Part shown: positions 43,501 through 55,771 of the stretch, piece by piece
Position numbering within the stretch: position 1 is the stretch's first letter
How the letters are laid out: the number at the start of each line of letters is the position of its first letter
Assembly (NCBI RefSeq): GCF_958450345.1
Contig: NC_088782.1
Location: forward strand, 118,964,046 to 119,028,045
Length of the DNA: 64,000 nucleotides
Origin: Calliphora vicina
Lineage: Eukaryota > Arthropoda > Insecta > Diptera > Calliphoridae
Direction: 5' to 3'
Position numbers and translations under genes: made by a program
Notes under the pieces: model-generated
Seen by the model: only the letters and a program-made list of their open reading frames with translations
Told to the model about the DNA's origin: nothing
Database searches by the model: none

Positions 43501-46500
43501 TTAAAATATCTTTATACTGGGCATATAAGGCTTATAATTTGTAAGGCAGATGGTAGACAATTTTAAACTCTATAAGATAGTGAAGAAATTGTGTAAAATA
43601 GCCACTTAGTTTACGAGTTATAACTAATTAAATAAAACTTTTTCATTTTTAGAAGCGTTTTTCAAGATTCAATTTGAAATATCTCTTTTTAGACATAGCT
43701 AGGGGGTCAAAGTTTTTTATTTATTCGAAAGAAGACTTCAAAATCTTTCACCTAAAGAAGAAATCATGGCAAATGCTTATTTAATTTTACAGTTATAAGA
43801 TTTAGAACAAACTTTTGACTACGTCACAAAATTCATGTTTCTTGTGCAAAATTTTTATATCAAATTTTTGTTCATAGTTTGCAGAGTTTTATAGCTATGG
43901 CCACCATATTTGGTTTATTTATAGAAAAATATATCGCCGATAAAATGCCATTATTAAAATTTCGTAAGGCTTACAACTTTAGATTTTATAAGCGTTTAAA
44001 TAAAAAACGCCCATATTTCCTTAAGTGGGCGTGGCTTTGGGCAAAAAAATTGTATGTCATATGAAAGCCCACTTCCAAATCTATCAGATGGCGAAAACTA
44101 TAATCTGGTAGCTGTCTTAGTTTTCCAGTTATTAAGTGTGAAAGAAAATTTGTTAACGTCATAAAATTCTTGTTGTGCAAAATTTTAATATCACATTTTT
44201 GTTTAAAACTTGCTGGATTTTATAGCTATGGTCACCATATTCGGTTTATTTATAGAAAAAGATATCGCCGATAAAATGCCATCATTAAAATTTCAAAAGG
44301 TTTACAACCTTAGATTTTATAAGCGTTTAAACCAAAAACGCCCATATTTCCCCAAGTGGGCGTGGCTATGTAAGAAAAAATTGTAGATCATATGAAAGCC
44401 CACTTCCAAATCTATAAGATGGCGAAAATTTCATATAGATTGGCCTTAATTTGTTAGAGATATAAGCAATTTTCTAAATATTAAATTATGCCGCTAAAAA
44501 ATGATTTTCAAAAATTTCAATTTTTCTGTCAAGTACTAGGAGAACATAATCATGCAGAAGGTAAATGTCGCGTAACAAATTTTCTTTCACACGTAATAAC
44601 TGGAAAACTAAGACAGCTACCAGATTATAGTTTTCGCCATCTGATAGATTTGGAAGTGGGCTTTCATATTATCTACAATTTTTTCTAATATAGCCACGCC
44701 CACTTGGGGAAATATGGGCGTTTTTGGTTTAAACGCTTATAAAATCTAAGGTTGTAAACCTTTTCAAATTTTAATCATGGCATTTTATCGGCGATATCTT
44801 TTTCTATAAATAAACCAAATATGGTGATCATAGCTTTAAAATCTTACAAACTGTGAACAAAAATGTGATATTAAAATTTTGCACAAGAAACATGAATTTT
44901 GTGTCGTAGTCAAAATTTTGTTCTAAATCTTATAACTGCAAAATTAAATAATCATTTGCAATGATTTTTTCTTTAGGTGAAAGATTTTGAAGTCTTCTTT
45001 TCAATAAATGAAAAACTTTTGCACCCTAGCTATGTCTAAAAAGAGATATTTCAAATTGAATTTTGAAAAACGCTTCTGAAATGGAAAAAGTTTTATTAAA
45101 TTAGTGATAACTCAAAAACTAAGTGGCTATTTTACACAATTTCTTCACTATCTTATAGAGTTTAAAATTGTCTACCATCTGCATCACAAATTATAAGCCT
45201 ATTTTCATGCCCAGTATGAAGATATATTAATTTAAAGTTTTAAACGCTTATAAAACCGAAATTGTGAAGCTTTGGAAAAATTTGTCATGCCAACTAAGTT
45301 TGTGGAATCTTTTTCTAGTCTCATTTAAAATTTCATATAGATTGGCCTTAATCTGTTAGAGATATAAGCAATTTTCTAAATATTAAATTATGCCGCTAAA
45401 AATGATTTTCAAAAATTCCAATTTTTCTGTCAAGTACTAGGAGAACATAATCAAGCAGAAGGTAAATGTCGCATAACAAATTTTCTTGCACACGTAATAA
45501 CTCGAAAACTAAGACAGCTACCAGATTATAGTTTTTGCCATCTGATAGATTTGGAAGTGGACTTTCATATGACATAGAATTTTTTTCCCTAAGCCACGCC
45601 CACTTAAGGAAATATGGGCATTTTTGGTTTAAACGCTTATAAAATCTAAGGTTGTAAGCCTTTTGAAATTTTAATCATGGCATATTATCGGCGATATCTT
45701 TTTCTATAAATAAACCAAATATGGTGATCATAGCTATAAAATCCAGCAAGTTTTAAACAAAAATGTGATATTAAAATTTTGCACAACAAGAATTTTATGA
45801 CGCTGTCAAACGTTTTTTCAAAACTAAATAACTGCAAAATTAAATAATCATTTGCCATGATTTTTTCTTTAGTTGAAAGATTTTGAAGTCTTCTTTTGAA
45901 TAAATATACAACTTTTACCCCCTAGCTATAACTAAATAGAGATATTTCAAATTGAATCTTGAAAAACGCTTCTAAAAATTTAAAAAAGTTATTAAATTAG
46001 TTATAACTCGAAAACTAAGTGGATATTTTACATAATTTCTTCACCATCTTATAGAGTTTAAAATTGTCTACCATCTGCCTTACAAATTATAAGCCTATTG
46101 TCATGCCCAGTATGAAGATATTTTAATTTAAAGTTTCAAACGCTTATAAAACCGAAATTGTAAAGCTTTGACAAAATTTGTCATGCCAACCCAGTTGCTT
46201 GTATCTTCTTCTAGAAACATTTCAAATTTCATATAGATTGGCCTTAATCTGTTAGAGATATAAGCAATTTTCTAAATATTAAATTATGCCGCTAAAAAAT
46301 GATTTTCAAAAATTCCAATTTTTCTGTCAGTACTAGGAGAACATAATCATGCAGAAGGCAAATGTCGCGTAACAAATTTTCTTCCACACGTAATAACTCC
46401 AAAACTAAGACAGCTACCAGATTATAGTTTTCGCCATCTGATAGATTTGGAAGTGGGCTTTCATATGACATACAATTTTTTTGCCCATAGCCACGCCCAC

Positions 46501-48672
46501 TTAAGGAAATATGGGCGTTTTTGGTTTAAACGCTTATAAAATCTAAGGTTGTAAACCTTTTGAAATTTTAATGATGGCATTTTATCGACGATATCTTTTT
46601 CTATAAATAAACCAAATATGGTGACATTAGCTATAAAATCTTACAAACTGTGAACAAAAATGTGATATTAAAATTTTGCACAAGAAACATGAATTTTGTG
46701 TCGTAGCCAAAATTTTGTTCTAATCCTTATAACTGCAAAATTAAATAAGCATTTGCCATGATTTTTTCTTTAGTTGAAAGATTTTGAAGTCTTCTTTTGA
46801 ATAAATATAAAACTTTTACCCCCTAGCTATGTCTAAAAAGAGATATTTCCAATTGAATCTTGAAAAACGCTTCTGAAAGTGAAAAAGTTGTATTTAATTA
46901 GTGATAACTCAAAAACTAAGTGGCTATTTTACACAATTTCTTCACTATCTTATAGAGTTTAAAATTGTCTACCATCTGCATCACAAATTATAAGCCTATT
47001 TTCATGCCCAGTATGAAGATATATAATTTTAAGTTTTAAACGCTTATAAAACCGAAATTGTGAAGCTTTGGAAAAATTTGTCATGCCAACTAAGTTTGTG
47101 GAATCTTTTTCTAGTCTCATTTAAAATTTCATATAGATTGGCCTTAATCTGTTAGAGATATAAGCAATTTTCTAAATGTAAAATTATGCCGCTAAAAAAT
47201 GATTTTCAAAAATTCCAATTTTTGTCAATTACTAGGAGAACATAATCATGCAGAAGGTAAATGTCGCGTAACAAATTTTCTTGCACACTTTATAACTCAA
47301 AAACTAAGACAGCTACAAGATTATAGTTTTCGCCATCTTATAGATTTGGAAGTGGACTTTCATATTATCTGCAATTTTTTTGCCCTATGCCACGCCCACT
47401 TAAGAAAACATGGGCGTTTTTGGTTTAAACGCTTATAAAATCTAAGGTTGTAAGCCTTTTGAAATTTTAATCATGGCATTTTATCGGCGATATATTTTTC
47501 TATAAATAAACCAAATATGGTGACCATAGCTACGAAATTCTGCAAACTATGAACAAAAATGTGATATTAAAATTTTGCACAAGAAACATGAATTTTATGT
47601 CGTAGTCAAAATTTTGTTCTAAACCTTATAGCAGCAAAATTAAATAAGTATTTGCCATGATTTTTTCTTTAGATGAAAGATTTTGAAGTGTTCTTTCGAA
47701 TAATTAAAAAACTTTGACCCCCTGGCTATGTTTAAAAAGAGATATTTCAAATTTAATCTTGAAAAACGCTTCTGAATGGGAAAAAGTTTTATTAAATTAG
47801 TGATAACTCGAAAACTAAGTGGCTATTTTACACAATTTCTTCACTATCTTATAGAGTTTAAAATTGTCTACCATCTGCCTCACAAATTTTTAGCCTATTG
47901 TCATGCCCAGTATGAAGATATTTTAATTTAAAGTTTCAAACGCTTATAAAACCGAAATTGTAAAGCTTTGACAAAATTTGTCATACCAACCAAGTTGGTG
48001 GAACCTTTTTGTAGTCCAATTTAAAATTTCATGTAGATAGTTGGTAATCTGTTAGAGATATAAGCAATTTTCTAAATATTAAATTATGCCACTAAAAAAA
48101 TTATTTTCAAAAAAATTCAAATTTTTTGTCAAGTACTAGGAGAACATAATCTTGCAGAAGGTAAATGTCGCGTAACAAATTTTCTTCCACACGTAATAAC
48201 TCGAAAACTAAGACAGCTACCAGATTACAGTTTTCGCCATCTGATAGATTTGGAAGTGGACTTTCATACGAATGACAATTTTTTTCCCAAAGCCACGCCC
48301 ACTTGAGGAAATATGGGCGTTTTTGGTTTAAACGCTTATAAAAGCTAAGGTTGTAAGCCTTTTGAAATTTTAATCATGGCATTTTATCGGCGATATCTTT
48401 TTCTATAAATAAACCAAATATGGTGACATTACCTATAAAATTCTGCAAACTATGAACACAAATTTGATATTAAAATTTTGCACAAGAAACATGAATTTTG
48501 TAAAGTAGACAAATGTTTGTTCTAAACTTTATAACAGAAAAATTAAAGAAGTATTTTGCATGATTTTTTCTTTAAGTGAACGATTTTGAAGTCTTCTTTT
48601 GAATAAATAAAAAACTTTTACCCTTAGCTATGTTTAAAAAGATATATTTTGAATTTAATGTTAAAAAATATT
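40581..48672. repeat. 8-kb inverted array of about 900-bp units (arms meet near 44,428)
   Basis: The word GGTCACCATAT...GGTTTATTTATAG recurs near 40873, 41203, 42104, 43000, 43900 and 44233 in forward orientation. Its reverse complement recurs near 44818, 45718, 46617, 47515 and 48418. Spacing is about 900 bp, with short 330-bp units at 40873-41203 and 43900-44233. Orientation flips at GGCGAAAA|TTTCATATAG (about 44,428) with no spacer. Units share TAGTTTTCGAGTTATAACTA and AGTGGGCGTGGC. Short frames of 60-84 codons recur on the strand following unit orientation and are probably not genes. Confidence 0.92.
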
Positions 48673-48727
48673 TTTAAAATATTCTTAATGCAATTTGTTT
48701 CCTATTTATTTATAACTTTCCTATATA

Positions 48728-49633
48728 CAGGTATGTTCTGTAATCCACGTGATTTCAAATCACATACCGTTTTAAAATCACACGTGTGATTTGTGCCTGT
48801 TCTGTAAATCACACTGTTATTGTATTTTTCGGTGTGATTTTAAATTTTCGAAAGCACAAGAAAACAGCTGATTCGTTTATTTTAAATGTTTTGTTTTGCA
48901 AATAATTTTGTAGAAATATTAAAGTGAAAATAAAAAAATGCCTGGAGCTTCTGTTATATCTTTAATTGAATTAAAAAGAATGGAATTACATTTTATAAAC
49001 ATTTTGCAAAAACTATGGCGCAAGCTCAACCACTATGTCAAAAAGAAAACAAAACAGCAAAGCTGCCACAGTACACAATTGCTTTTGGTTACCACTTGCT
49101 TCAACTTTGTTGCATTTTTTTTTCCAATTTGCGCAAAAAACTTAACGCATATTGATAACTTATAATATAATCTAACAAATATTATAAATTTTATGACGAA
49201 TTCTATAATTAATTTAAAGATATTGAACATATTTTAGACAGACATTAAAAAATTTTAGTCTGGCAAGCTTCCATGTATTTTCGAAAATCATAAACAGCTG
49301 ACAACTGAAAACAAACCTGAAACCACAAAAGAAATCACAAAAGCAAATAAACTTTTTACAGCAGAAAAGGTGTCTCTAGATTTTTATTAAATTTTAAGTG
49401 TTTTTTTAATAAAACAAGTAATTCTATAAGAAAATTAATAAAGGACATATTGTTTAATTTATTTAAATAATTTATTTTAATATTTTCCATGCAATAGCCG
49501 CAGAAATAACCAAGTGATTTGAAAACATTAGTGACTTTGTTGAACGTTTTAAAATCACAAAATTATGTGCTCAGAACACCTTTTATGTGATTTCAAACCA
49601 CTTTTATAAAATGTGATTTGCAGAACATACCTG
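48728..49633. mobile_element. 906-bp DNA transposon with perfect 13-bp inverted ends
   Basis: Ends CAGGTATGTTCTG and CAGAACATACCTG are perfect inverses, flanked on both sides by ATA (candidate 3-bp target duplication, 48725-48727 and 49634-49636). Subterminal GTGATTTCAAA(T/C)CAC words repeat near each end. An internal frame at 48938-49165 (75 codons, starting MPGASVISLIELKRMELHFI) matches no family I recognise. Superfamily not assigned. Confidence 0.85.
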
Positions 49634-49979
49634 ATAATTTAAAAAATAAAACAAAAATATCTTAAAAATATGAGTAATAATATAAAAAAATATATATTTA
49701 TTTAAGCTATTGTAAAATTATGTAAAAAAAACTACAGATAATTTAATAAATGCAATACAATAAATATAAAAGGTTAGCAAATCATATATTTAAACTGGTT
49801 TTTTATTTTAAATTTAAAAGAACAACTTAAGCTACCTATAATTAAAGGTAAACAAAAGGTAAAATTAAAACTAAATAAAGATTTTCAATTCAAGCTAAAC
49901 TACTACTAAATAAGCACCTTCAATTGAAGCTAAACTGTTTAGTAATAACTACAATAACATGAGCTAAAGTAAGACTATC
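49634..49979. other. AT-rich intergenic sequence
   Basis: No gene recognised. The right part begins to show AAGCTAAACT words of the degenerate repeat that follows. Confidence 0.45.
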
Positions 49980-50105
49980 AGCCCAATTATGACAAAAAAT
50001 TCCCCCGGGAGTTTTTTCCCTTTTCTCATTTTTCCTATTCAAATTCTATGTTAAAAAAAAGAAAAGGGAAAAAACTCACGGGGAATCTTTTTTCATAATT
50101 GGGCT
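49980..50105. mobile_element. Hairpin MITE, copy 1
   Basis: Ends AGCCCAATTATGA and TCATAATTGGGCT are perfect inverses. The interior is itself largely inverted (CCCGGGAGTTTTTTCCC against GGGAAAAAACTCACGGGG), so the 126-bp element is a near full-length hairpin. Confidence 0.9.
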
Positions 50106-50520
50106 GCATATAAAGGGCAAAACTGGTGCTTAAAGTATGACTATATAAAGGGCTACGATTGAAGCTAAACTGTAGCTAAAGTCAGACTTTATAATGAGCT
50201 ACGATTGATTGTAAACTGGAGCGACAATAAGACTATATAAAGACCTATGATTGAAGCTAAACTGGAAATAAAGTAAGACTATATAAAAGGCTACGATTAA
50301 AGAGCTGATATTAAAGCTAAACTAGCGCAAAAGTAAGACTATATAAAGAGCTATACTTGAAGCTACACTGGAGTTAAAGTAATATTGTAGATATAGCTAT
50401 GACTAAAGCTCTATCTACTGAAGCTAAAGCCAGACTACATAAAGAAAACTACAATTGAAGCTACACTGGAGCTAAATTAAAACTATATAATAACCTACGA
50501 TTGATTAATTCATATTTAGC
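50106..50520. repeat. Degenerate roughly 45-bp repeat (AAGACTATATAAAGAGCTA)
   Basis: Imperfect tandem copies of GCTACGATTGAAGCTAAACT and GGAGCTAAAGTAAGACTATA, about ten copies. The same repeat reappears at 52690-53095. Each locus also holds a hairpin MITE. Confidence 0.85.
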
Positions 50521-50709
50521 TTACTAGCTTCAAAAATATTTTAAGGATTTATTGAGGTAAAATAGTTAATTTTATAACCCCTAATATTCTTAATAATTCG
50601 ACTTTTGTTAATTTCCTTTTTAGGTGCTAAAAGCGTTTACCTCTTTTACGTTTATATAATTTATTGAGCGCAAAATATAATTGCTTTTGATTGATTGTAT
50701 TTAGGCTAT

Positions 50710-50786
50710 TAGCCCAATTATGAATAAAAATTCCCCGGGAAAAATTCAATGGGAAAAAACTCCTCCAATTTATTCATAATTGGGCG
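50710..50786. mobile_element. Hairpin MITE, copy 2 (short form)
   Basis: AGCCCAATTATGAATAAAAA on the left and TTTATTCATAATTGGGC on the right, with a short middle. A 75-bp deletion derivative or minimal form of the element at 49980-50105. Confidence 0.85.
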
Positions 50787-50789
50787 GTA

Positions 50790-51717
50790 TATGTTTTAAA
50801 TAAGTTTATATTGTTATATGATATAGTCTTACATTTAATAATAAAAATTAACAAACAAAAAGTAGTACAATTTACTAAAAAAACATCTTAAATTCTAAAA
50901 AAAATTAAATATTAATTATAAAAGTAGAAGAAAAAATAACAATTAAGGATTAATAAAAATTAAAAAACCTTTACTTTGAGCGTTAACTTATAACTGTCTT
51001 GAGATTGCACAATTTAATATAAATTTCTTTAACAAAAAACTAGTAAACTAACTTTTTTAAACAAAAATATTTCGAAAGCTTTTGAAAAAACAAAAATTAC
51101 ATAGATTTTTAAAAAAAACCTCTTCAACAATATGAAATTTGTATATGCTACAGAAATAGAAGTAGTACTAGACTTACAAAAACCTTAAATTATTATAAAA
51201 TATATACAGAGATTTCAAAAGAAATTTGTTATTTTATGGAAAATATAAATTTGTTCTCTTTTTAAACACAGGATTTACATGTTTTCAAACGAATCCTATA
51301 GGCCATGTAGATTGCATAAGAAATTAATGTAAATTAAAATCATGGCGGATTATTGTTAATATTCAGATCTACATTTGTTTTTAGAGTGATACTGTAGTTT
51401 GCTACACTTTAAAGTTCTTAAATATTCGAGATTATTTTGTATGAGATAAATTTAATTGATTAATTTGGAAAAGTCCATCAAAATTAATTGAAATTGAAAG
51501 AAAATTGGTTTCTGATACCCACTTATTCTAAAAAATCCTAAAGGATAAACAAAACTATTTTTTAAACTAAAAATATACAATTTTGTTAGGACTAGAAAGT
51601 GTTAACAGGCCAATTGGGAGACATTTTCTTAACTTACAAACTTCCTTCATGTTTGGGAAGAAAACCAACATCCAGTCTTGCTTAGAACAACAAATATTTA
51701 CGCCTTGTTCAGTCTCC
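50790..51717. other. AT-rich sequence downstream of the MOSMO-like gene
   Basis: Non-coding. The part next to 51718 is presumably the 3' UTR of the minus-strand gene. I found no convincing polyadenylation hexamer close to the stop. Confidence 0.45.
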
Positions 51718-52280
51718 CTAAAAATGAGGCAAACAAACTTTTCCCGCAAACAACTCGGACACCACAGTTATCCACAAAGCCAAAACAAATAATATATACG
51801 ATATACCTATTTTATAGGTATTGGGCAATTGATAAGCCTGGCCGCCAATCTCCTCAATGTGAAAACCTAAAGGAAACACCACAGCCGCCAAACAAAATAA
51901 CACCATGGCCGTAAAACCCACCCAGCGGGCATACGGTATAACATTGCGATCCCAAGTACTAGAGGCCAACAGGATGACAGTGGTGGTTATACAAATGCAG
52001 CCAATGAATATACAAACAAGAGCCACCAGCCATTCAGGTTGCAATTCGGGTGTATAACAAACCTGGGGGCGATTATAGAGAGTCATGCAAGTCCACATGA
52101 GACCAAGGCGTATGTCACCTAAAGGAAAGTTAAAAAAATTAATATTTTTCTCTATTTTTTAGAAAAATATTACTTACCAGCCTCCTCGGTGACTATCCAA
52201 TCGGGCATGGCCAAACTGACTATGGCAAAGACATCGGCGGCCATAAATAAGGTGGCACTTATAGTGGTTAATTTATCCAT
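51718..52280 (-). CDS. mosmo: MOSMO/attenuator of Hedgehog orthologue, complete, two exons
   Basis: Exons 52280-52178 and 52118-51718 are separated by a 59-nt GT-AG intron. They give 167 residues, the same length as human MOSMO. It starts MDKLTTISATLFMAADVFAI and ends ELFAGKVCLPHF, both close to the human ends. Four hydrophobic helices are visible, near residues 5-25, 64-85, 97-117 and 136-156, a claudin/tetraspan-like layout. MOSMO acts with the MEGF8-MGRN1 ubiquitin ligase in vertebrates to lower surface Smoothened and dampen Hedgehog signalling; a similar role here is inferred. It lies 1.65 kb downstream of CTP synthase on the same strand, with its own start context. Confidence 0.93.
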
Positions 52281-52689
52281 AATTGTGTGAAAGTTTTTTT
52301 TAAATATTTTTTATAATTTTTCTGTATTTTCTCTTAATTTTCTGTGTTTTTTCCAGTTTGTAAACAAAATCTTAGGAAATGTCAAACTTGCATTGACACA
52401 ATGATGCCAGATTTGTTTTCATTTATACAGGAATTGTATAAATACAACTCTATAATAAAAAGTAATGCCAAGTTTTATTAATACAGCAGTTGTATGAAAA
52501 ACCGTTAGAATAATTTTGTTTAATTTGGAATTTTTAAAATTACAATTAAATAGTAGTATAAAAATAACTGAATTTAATGAAAAACAACGTATACTGAATA
52601 ATAATTATCTTATCAAATTGTAATATGTCAAAAAAGTTATGATTTACCTTTTAAATAATTTTAAAAACCTTCCAAACATTACGAATTTA
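52281..52689. other. Sequence upstream of the MOSMO-like gene
   Basis: AT-rich and non-coding, presumably 5' UTR and promoter of the minus-strand gene. No defined promoter motif could be supported. Confidence 0.4.
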
Positions 52690-53095
52690 ATTTTAGTGCA
52701 TACTGGAGCTCTATATAAAGTGCTACGATTAAAACTAACCCGGAGCAAAAGTAGGACTATATGAAGACCTACGATTGAAACTAAACTGGAGCCAAAGTAA
52801 AACTGTATAAAAAACTAGATTGAATCTAATCTGGAGACTATCAGCCCAATTATGAATAAAAAATTCCCCGGGAGTTTTTTCCCATTGAATTTGAATAGGA
52901 AAAATGAGGGAAAAACACCCGGAGAGATTTTATTCATAATTGGGCTATATACATATGTATAAGGAGTTAACATTTAAGCTGAACTGGGATTAAAGGATGA
53001 CAATATACAGAGCTATGATTGAGGCCAATCTGGAGCTAAAGGAAGACCATATATAAAGAGCTACGTTTAAAACTAAACTAGAGCTTAAGTAAGAC
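52690..53095. repeat. Second block of the degenerate roughly 45-bp repeat
   Basis: Copies of GCTACGATTAAAACTAAAC and GGAGCTAAAGGAAGACCATA flank the hairpin MITE at 52843-52946. Same family as 50106-50520. Confidence 0.8.
52843..52946. mobile_element. Hairpin MITE, copy 3
   Basis: AGCCCAATTATGAATAAAAA on the left, TTTATTCATAATTGGGCT on the right, interior inverted around TTGAATTTGAATAGG. Third copy of the element at 49980. Confidence 0.9.
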
Positions 53096-53933
53096 TATTT
53101 TTGTTTGACTGACCAACATCGTTGCAAATGAAGGACTGATGACTCAAGGCGTGGATGTAGAATGACTCCTTCGACGAAACTGGTGCTACTCAGAGACTGG
53201 AGTTCAAATATCTACTCTAAAATAAACTTTTTTCATTTAAAATTAAACGACATTTACTGATGCCTTTGCCTTCTTATTTCCGCATAAAATAAAATATACC
53301 CAATTTTTTTACAATTTTATTTTATTTTTATTTGTTGTACATAATTATAAATGATATTCAAATAAAACTTGATTTTTATTTAATAGCCGGCATAATTTTT
53401 TTACTTAAATTATTAAAAACATGGATCATGGAGCAAATATGTATATAAATATTTCTCTATGACAAGGACAATGATTTTAGAAATATATAAAATTATATAT
53501 TGTAATAAAAAAGAGAAAACATAAAAACAGTAGAGCATTTAATAACTATTTATATTAGGCCATGGAAAATCAAACGTTTTAGCATGATTCTAATTAATAT
53601 TTAATTTTAAATTAGATTATTTTTGTTTATTTCGTATAACTATTATTCATTTCGTTTAGTTTTGTATATTTGTATGTGTACATTTTAACAGTTCCTTAAT
53701 AAATTTAAGTAAAATATGTAATTTTATTTAATAAAAAAAATGGTTTTTAGTTTTTGTCTCTCTTTTTCTAACATACATTTCACGTTATTTTTAACATTCT
53801 TTTTTTTTCTTTTGCTTACATGCTAGTCAAAAAATTGATGCTTAAAAAAAAACAAAGTTGGTTTTAGAAAACTTAGAAGACGGGGTATATATTCAAAAAA
53901 TATATTTAGATATAATTTCTAGACGAAATTAGT
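53096..53933 (-). other. CTPsyn: Presumed 3' UTR and downstream region of CTP synthase
   Basis: Non-coding AT-rich sequence. Several minus-strand AATAAA hexamers occur, for example 53723-53728, about 205 nt past the stop. Which is used cannot be decided. Confidence 0.4.
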
Positions 53934-55771
53934 TTAAGCCTCGCCATTTACAGTAGCAGGGGTTGTATCAGAATCAGAGGCCGAAGCACTGCCATTTAAA
54001 AGCACGGTCTTGCCGTTGGGAGTCAAATTGACATTACCATTCAATTTTAAATGTTTCAGGGTGTCAGCCACCAACAACTCATCTTCATCAGATGACACAT
54101 CGGACTGTTGACGAGGCGATAAACGGCAACCTCTGGCTATATAGCTGGGCAGGCGACCCACCGACGCTAAAATTAAACCCAGGAATGGTGGTGAGGGTTT
54201 AAGGGGACGAGACAAATACTCGGGATGATATTGAGTGCCCACATAATAGGGATGATCTCTTAATTCTATAACTTCCATACGTGTATGGGTATCATCACAG
54301 CCCACAAAACGCATGCCATGCTCCTCCAATTGTGGCACATATTTGGGATTCACTTCATAACGATGTCTGTGACGTTCGTCTATGGACTTGGGATTGCCAT
54401 ATAATTGTCTAATGATGCTGGGTTCATCGGCAAAAATGGTTTTGCGTTTACCCAGACGCATAGTGCCACCCATTTGGCCGGTATGATGTTCGGGCATGTC
54501 AATAACCAAAGCATTAGCAGTTTTGGGATCGATTTCTGTGGAATGCGCATCTTTTAGGTCCAAAACATGGCGAGCGAATTCTATAACAGCTGCTTGTAGA
54601 CCCAAGCAAATGCCCAGGAAGGGTATGCGATTTTCACGGCACCATTGGCAGGCCTTAATCTTGCCTTCAATGCCTCTGGAGCCAAAACCTCCGGGCACCA
54701 AAACACCATCACTTTCGCACAACATTTGCCATTCTTTGTGATATTTCGAGGGAGTTTCTTGCAAAGTTTCATTCTCCAGTAAACTGGAATCAACGAAATT
54801 CAAATTCAGGTTATAGCCGGCAGCTAAGGCGGCATGTTGCAAAGCCTTGACCACAGAGGCATAGGAATCCTTGAATTTGGTGTATTTGCCTACCAAAGCA
54901 ATGGTAACATTCTTGCGCAAAGTTTCCGAACGGCGGGCCAAATCTTTCCACTGTTGCAAACATCTAAACAAAAAAAGAAAAACAAATTAATACAATTCCT
55001 ATGAATTTTCTCAAAAATAAACTTACTTTTCCCTTTTACTGGGCAAAATATTCAACTGCAAGCGTTCATTCAAAAACTCTATAACACCAGTCTGTTCCAT
55101 TAACAAGGGCACATGATAAATAGAACTCAAATCGTGTATGCAAATAACCTGATCAGGAGCCACATGACAGAAATTACTGATTTTCTCCTTGACCTCCGAG
55201 CCGATGGGTTTTTCCGAACGGCAAACAATCAAATCGGGACTCAAACCAAAACCTCTCAATTCACGCACAGAACTTTGGGTAGGTTTGGTTTTTGGCTCTC
55301 CCGTCGAAGAGGGTGAGGGCACCAAGGAAACATGAGCCACACAGAAGTTTTCACGTTTTACACGAAATTGAAATTGACGGAAAGCTTCAACGAAAGGCAT
55401 GCCCTCTATATCACCAATAGTGCCACCCAATTCAACAATACACACCTGGGGCTTGGAATTACCGCGCACAGGAGTTTCAGCCACACGTTCCACCCATTCT
55501 TGAATGGCGTCCGTAATATGGGGCACAACTTTAAGTGGGAAAAAACAGGTTTTCAGTTTAAAATTAGTTTTTCGTTATGTGTATCCAAATGTTTAATTAC
55601 CTTGCACAGTTTTGCCCAAATATTCTCCCTTGCGTTCTTTTTCTATCACCAATTGATAGATTTTACCCGTGGTAATGTTGTTATCACGATGCAGGGTGAT
55701 ATCCAGGAAACGTTCATAATTGCCCAAATCTAAATCAACCTCACCGCCATCATCCAAAACATAGACTTCAC
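53934..55771 (-). CDS. CTPsyn: CTP synthase, 5'-partial, three exons visible
   Basis: Makes CTP from UTP, ATP and glutamine. Exons in transcript order: 55771-55601, 55528-55027, 54963-53934, with GT-AG borders and matching phases, 567 residues. The first begins at GEVYVLDDGGEVDLDLGNYE and carries the conserved KGEYLGKTVQ. The second contains CIVELGGTIGDIEGMPFVEA, SSTGEPKTKPTQSSVREL and SPDLIVCRSEKP of the synthetase domain. The third is the class I glutaminase: FLGICLGLQ with the catalytic Cys, MGGTMRLGKR, and QYHPEYLSRP with the His and Glu. The serine/acidic C-terminal tail (SPRQQSDVSSDEDELL) resembles regulatory tails of animal enzymes. The first exon, with the GG..SG.GKG ATP loop (about 56 residues), was not found between 55772 and 64000. 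Confidence 0.96.

Noticed and set aside
51567..51914. Open frames around the MOSMO-like 3' end on both strands
   Set aside because: Shadows or UTR frames; the real frame ends at 51718 with the conserved GKVCLPHF tail.
55113..55733. Plus-strand open frames over CTP synthase
   Set aside because: Antisense shadows of the conserved CTP synthase exons and intron.
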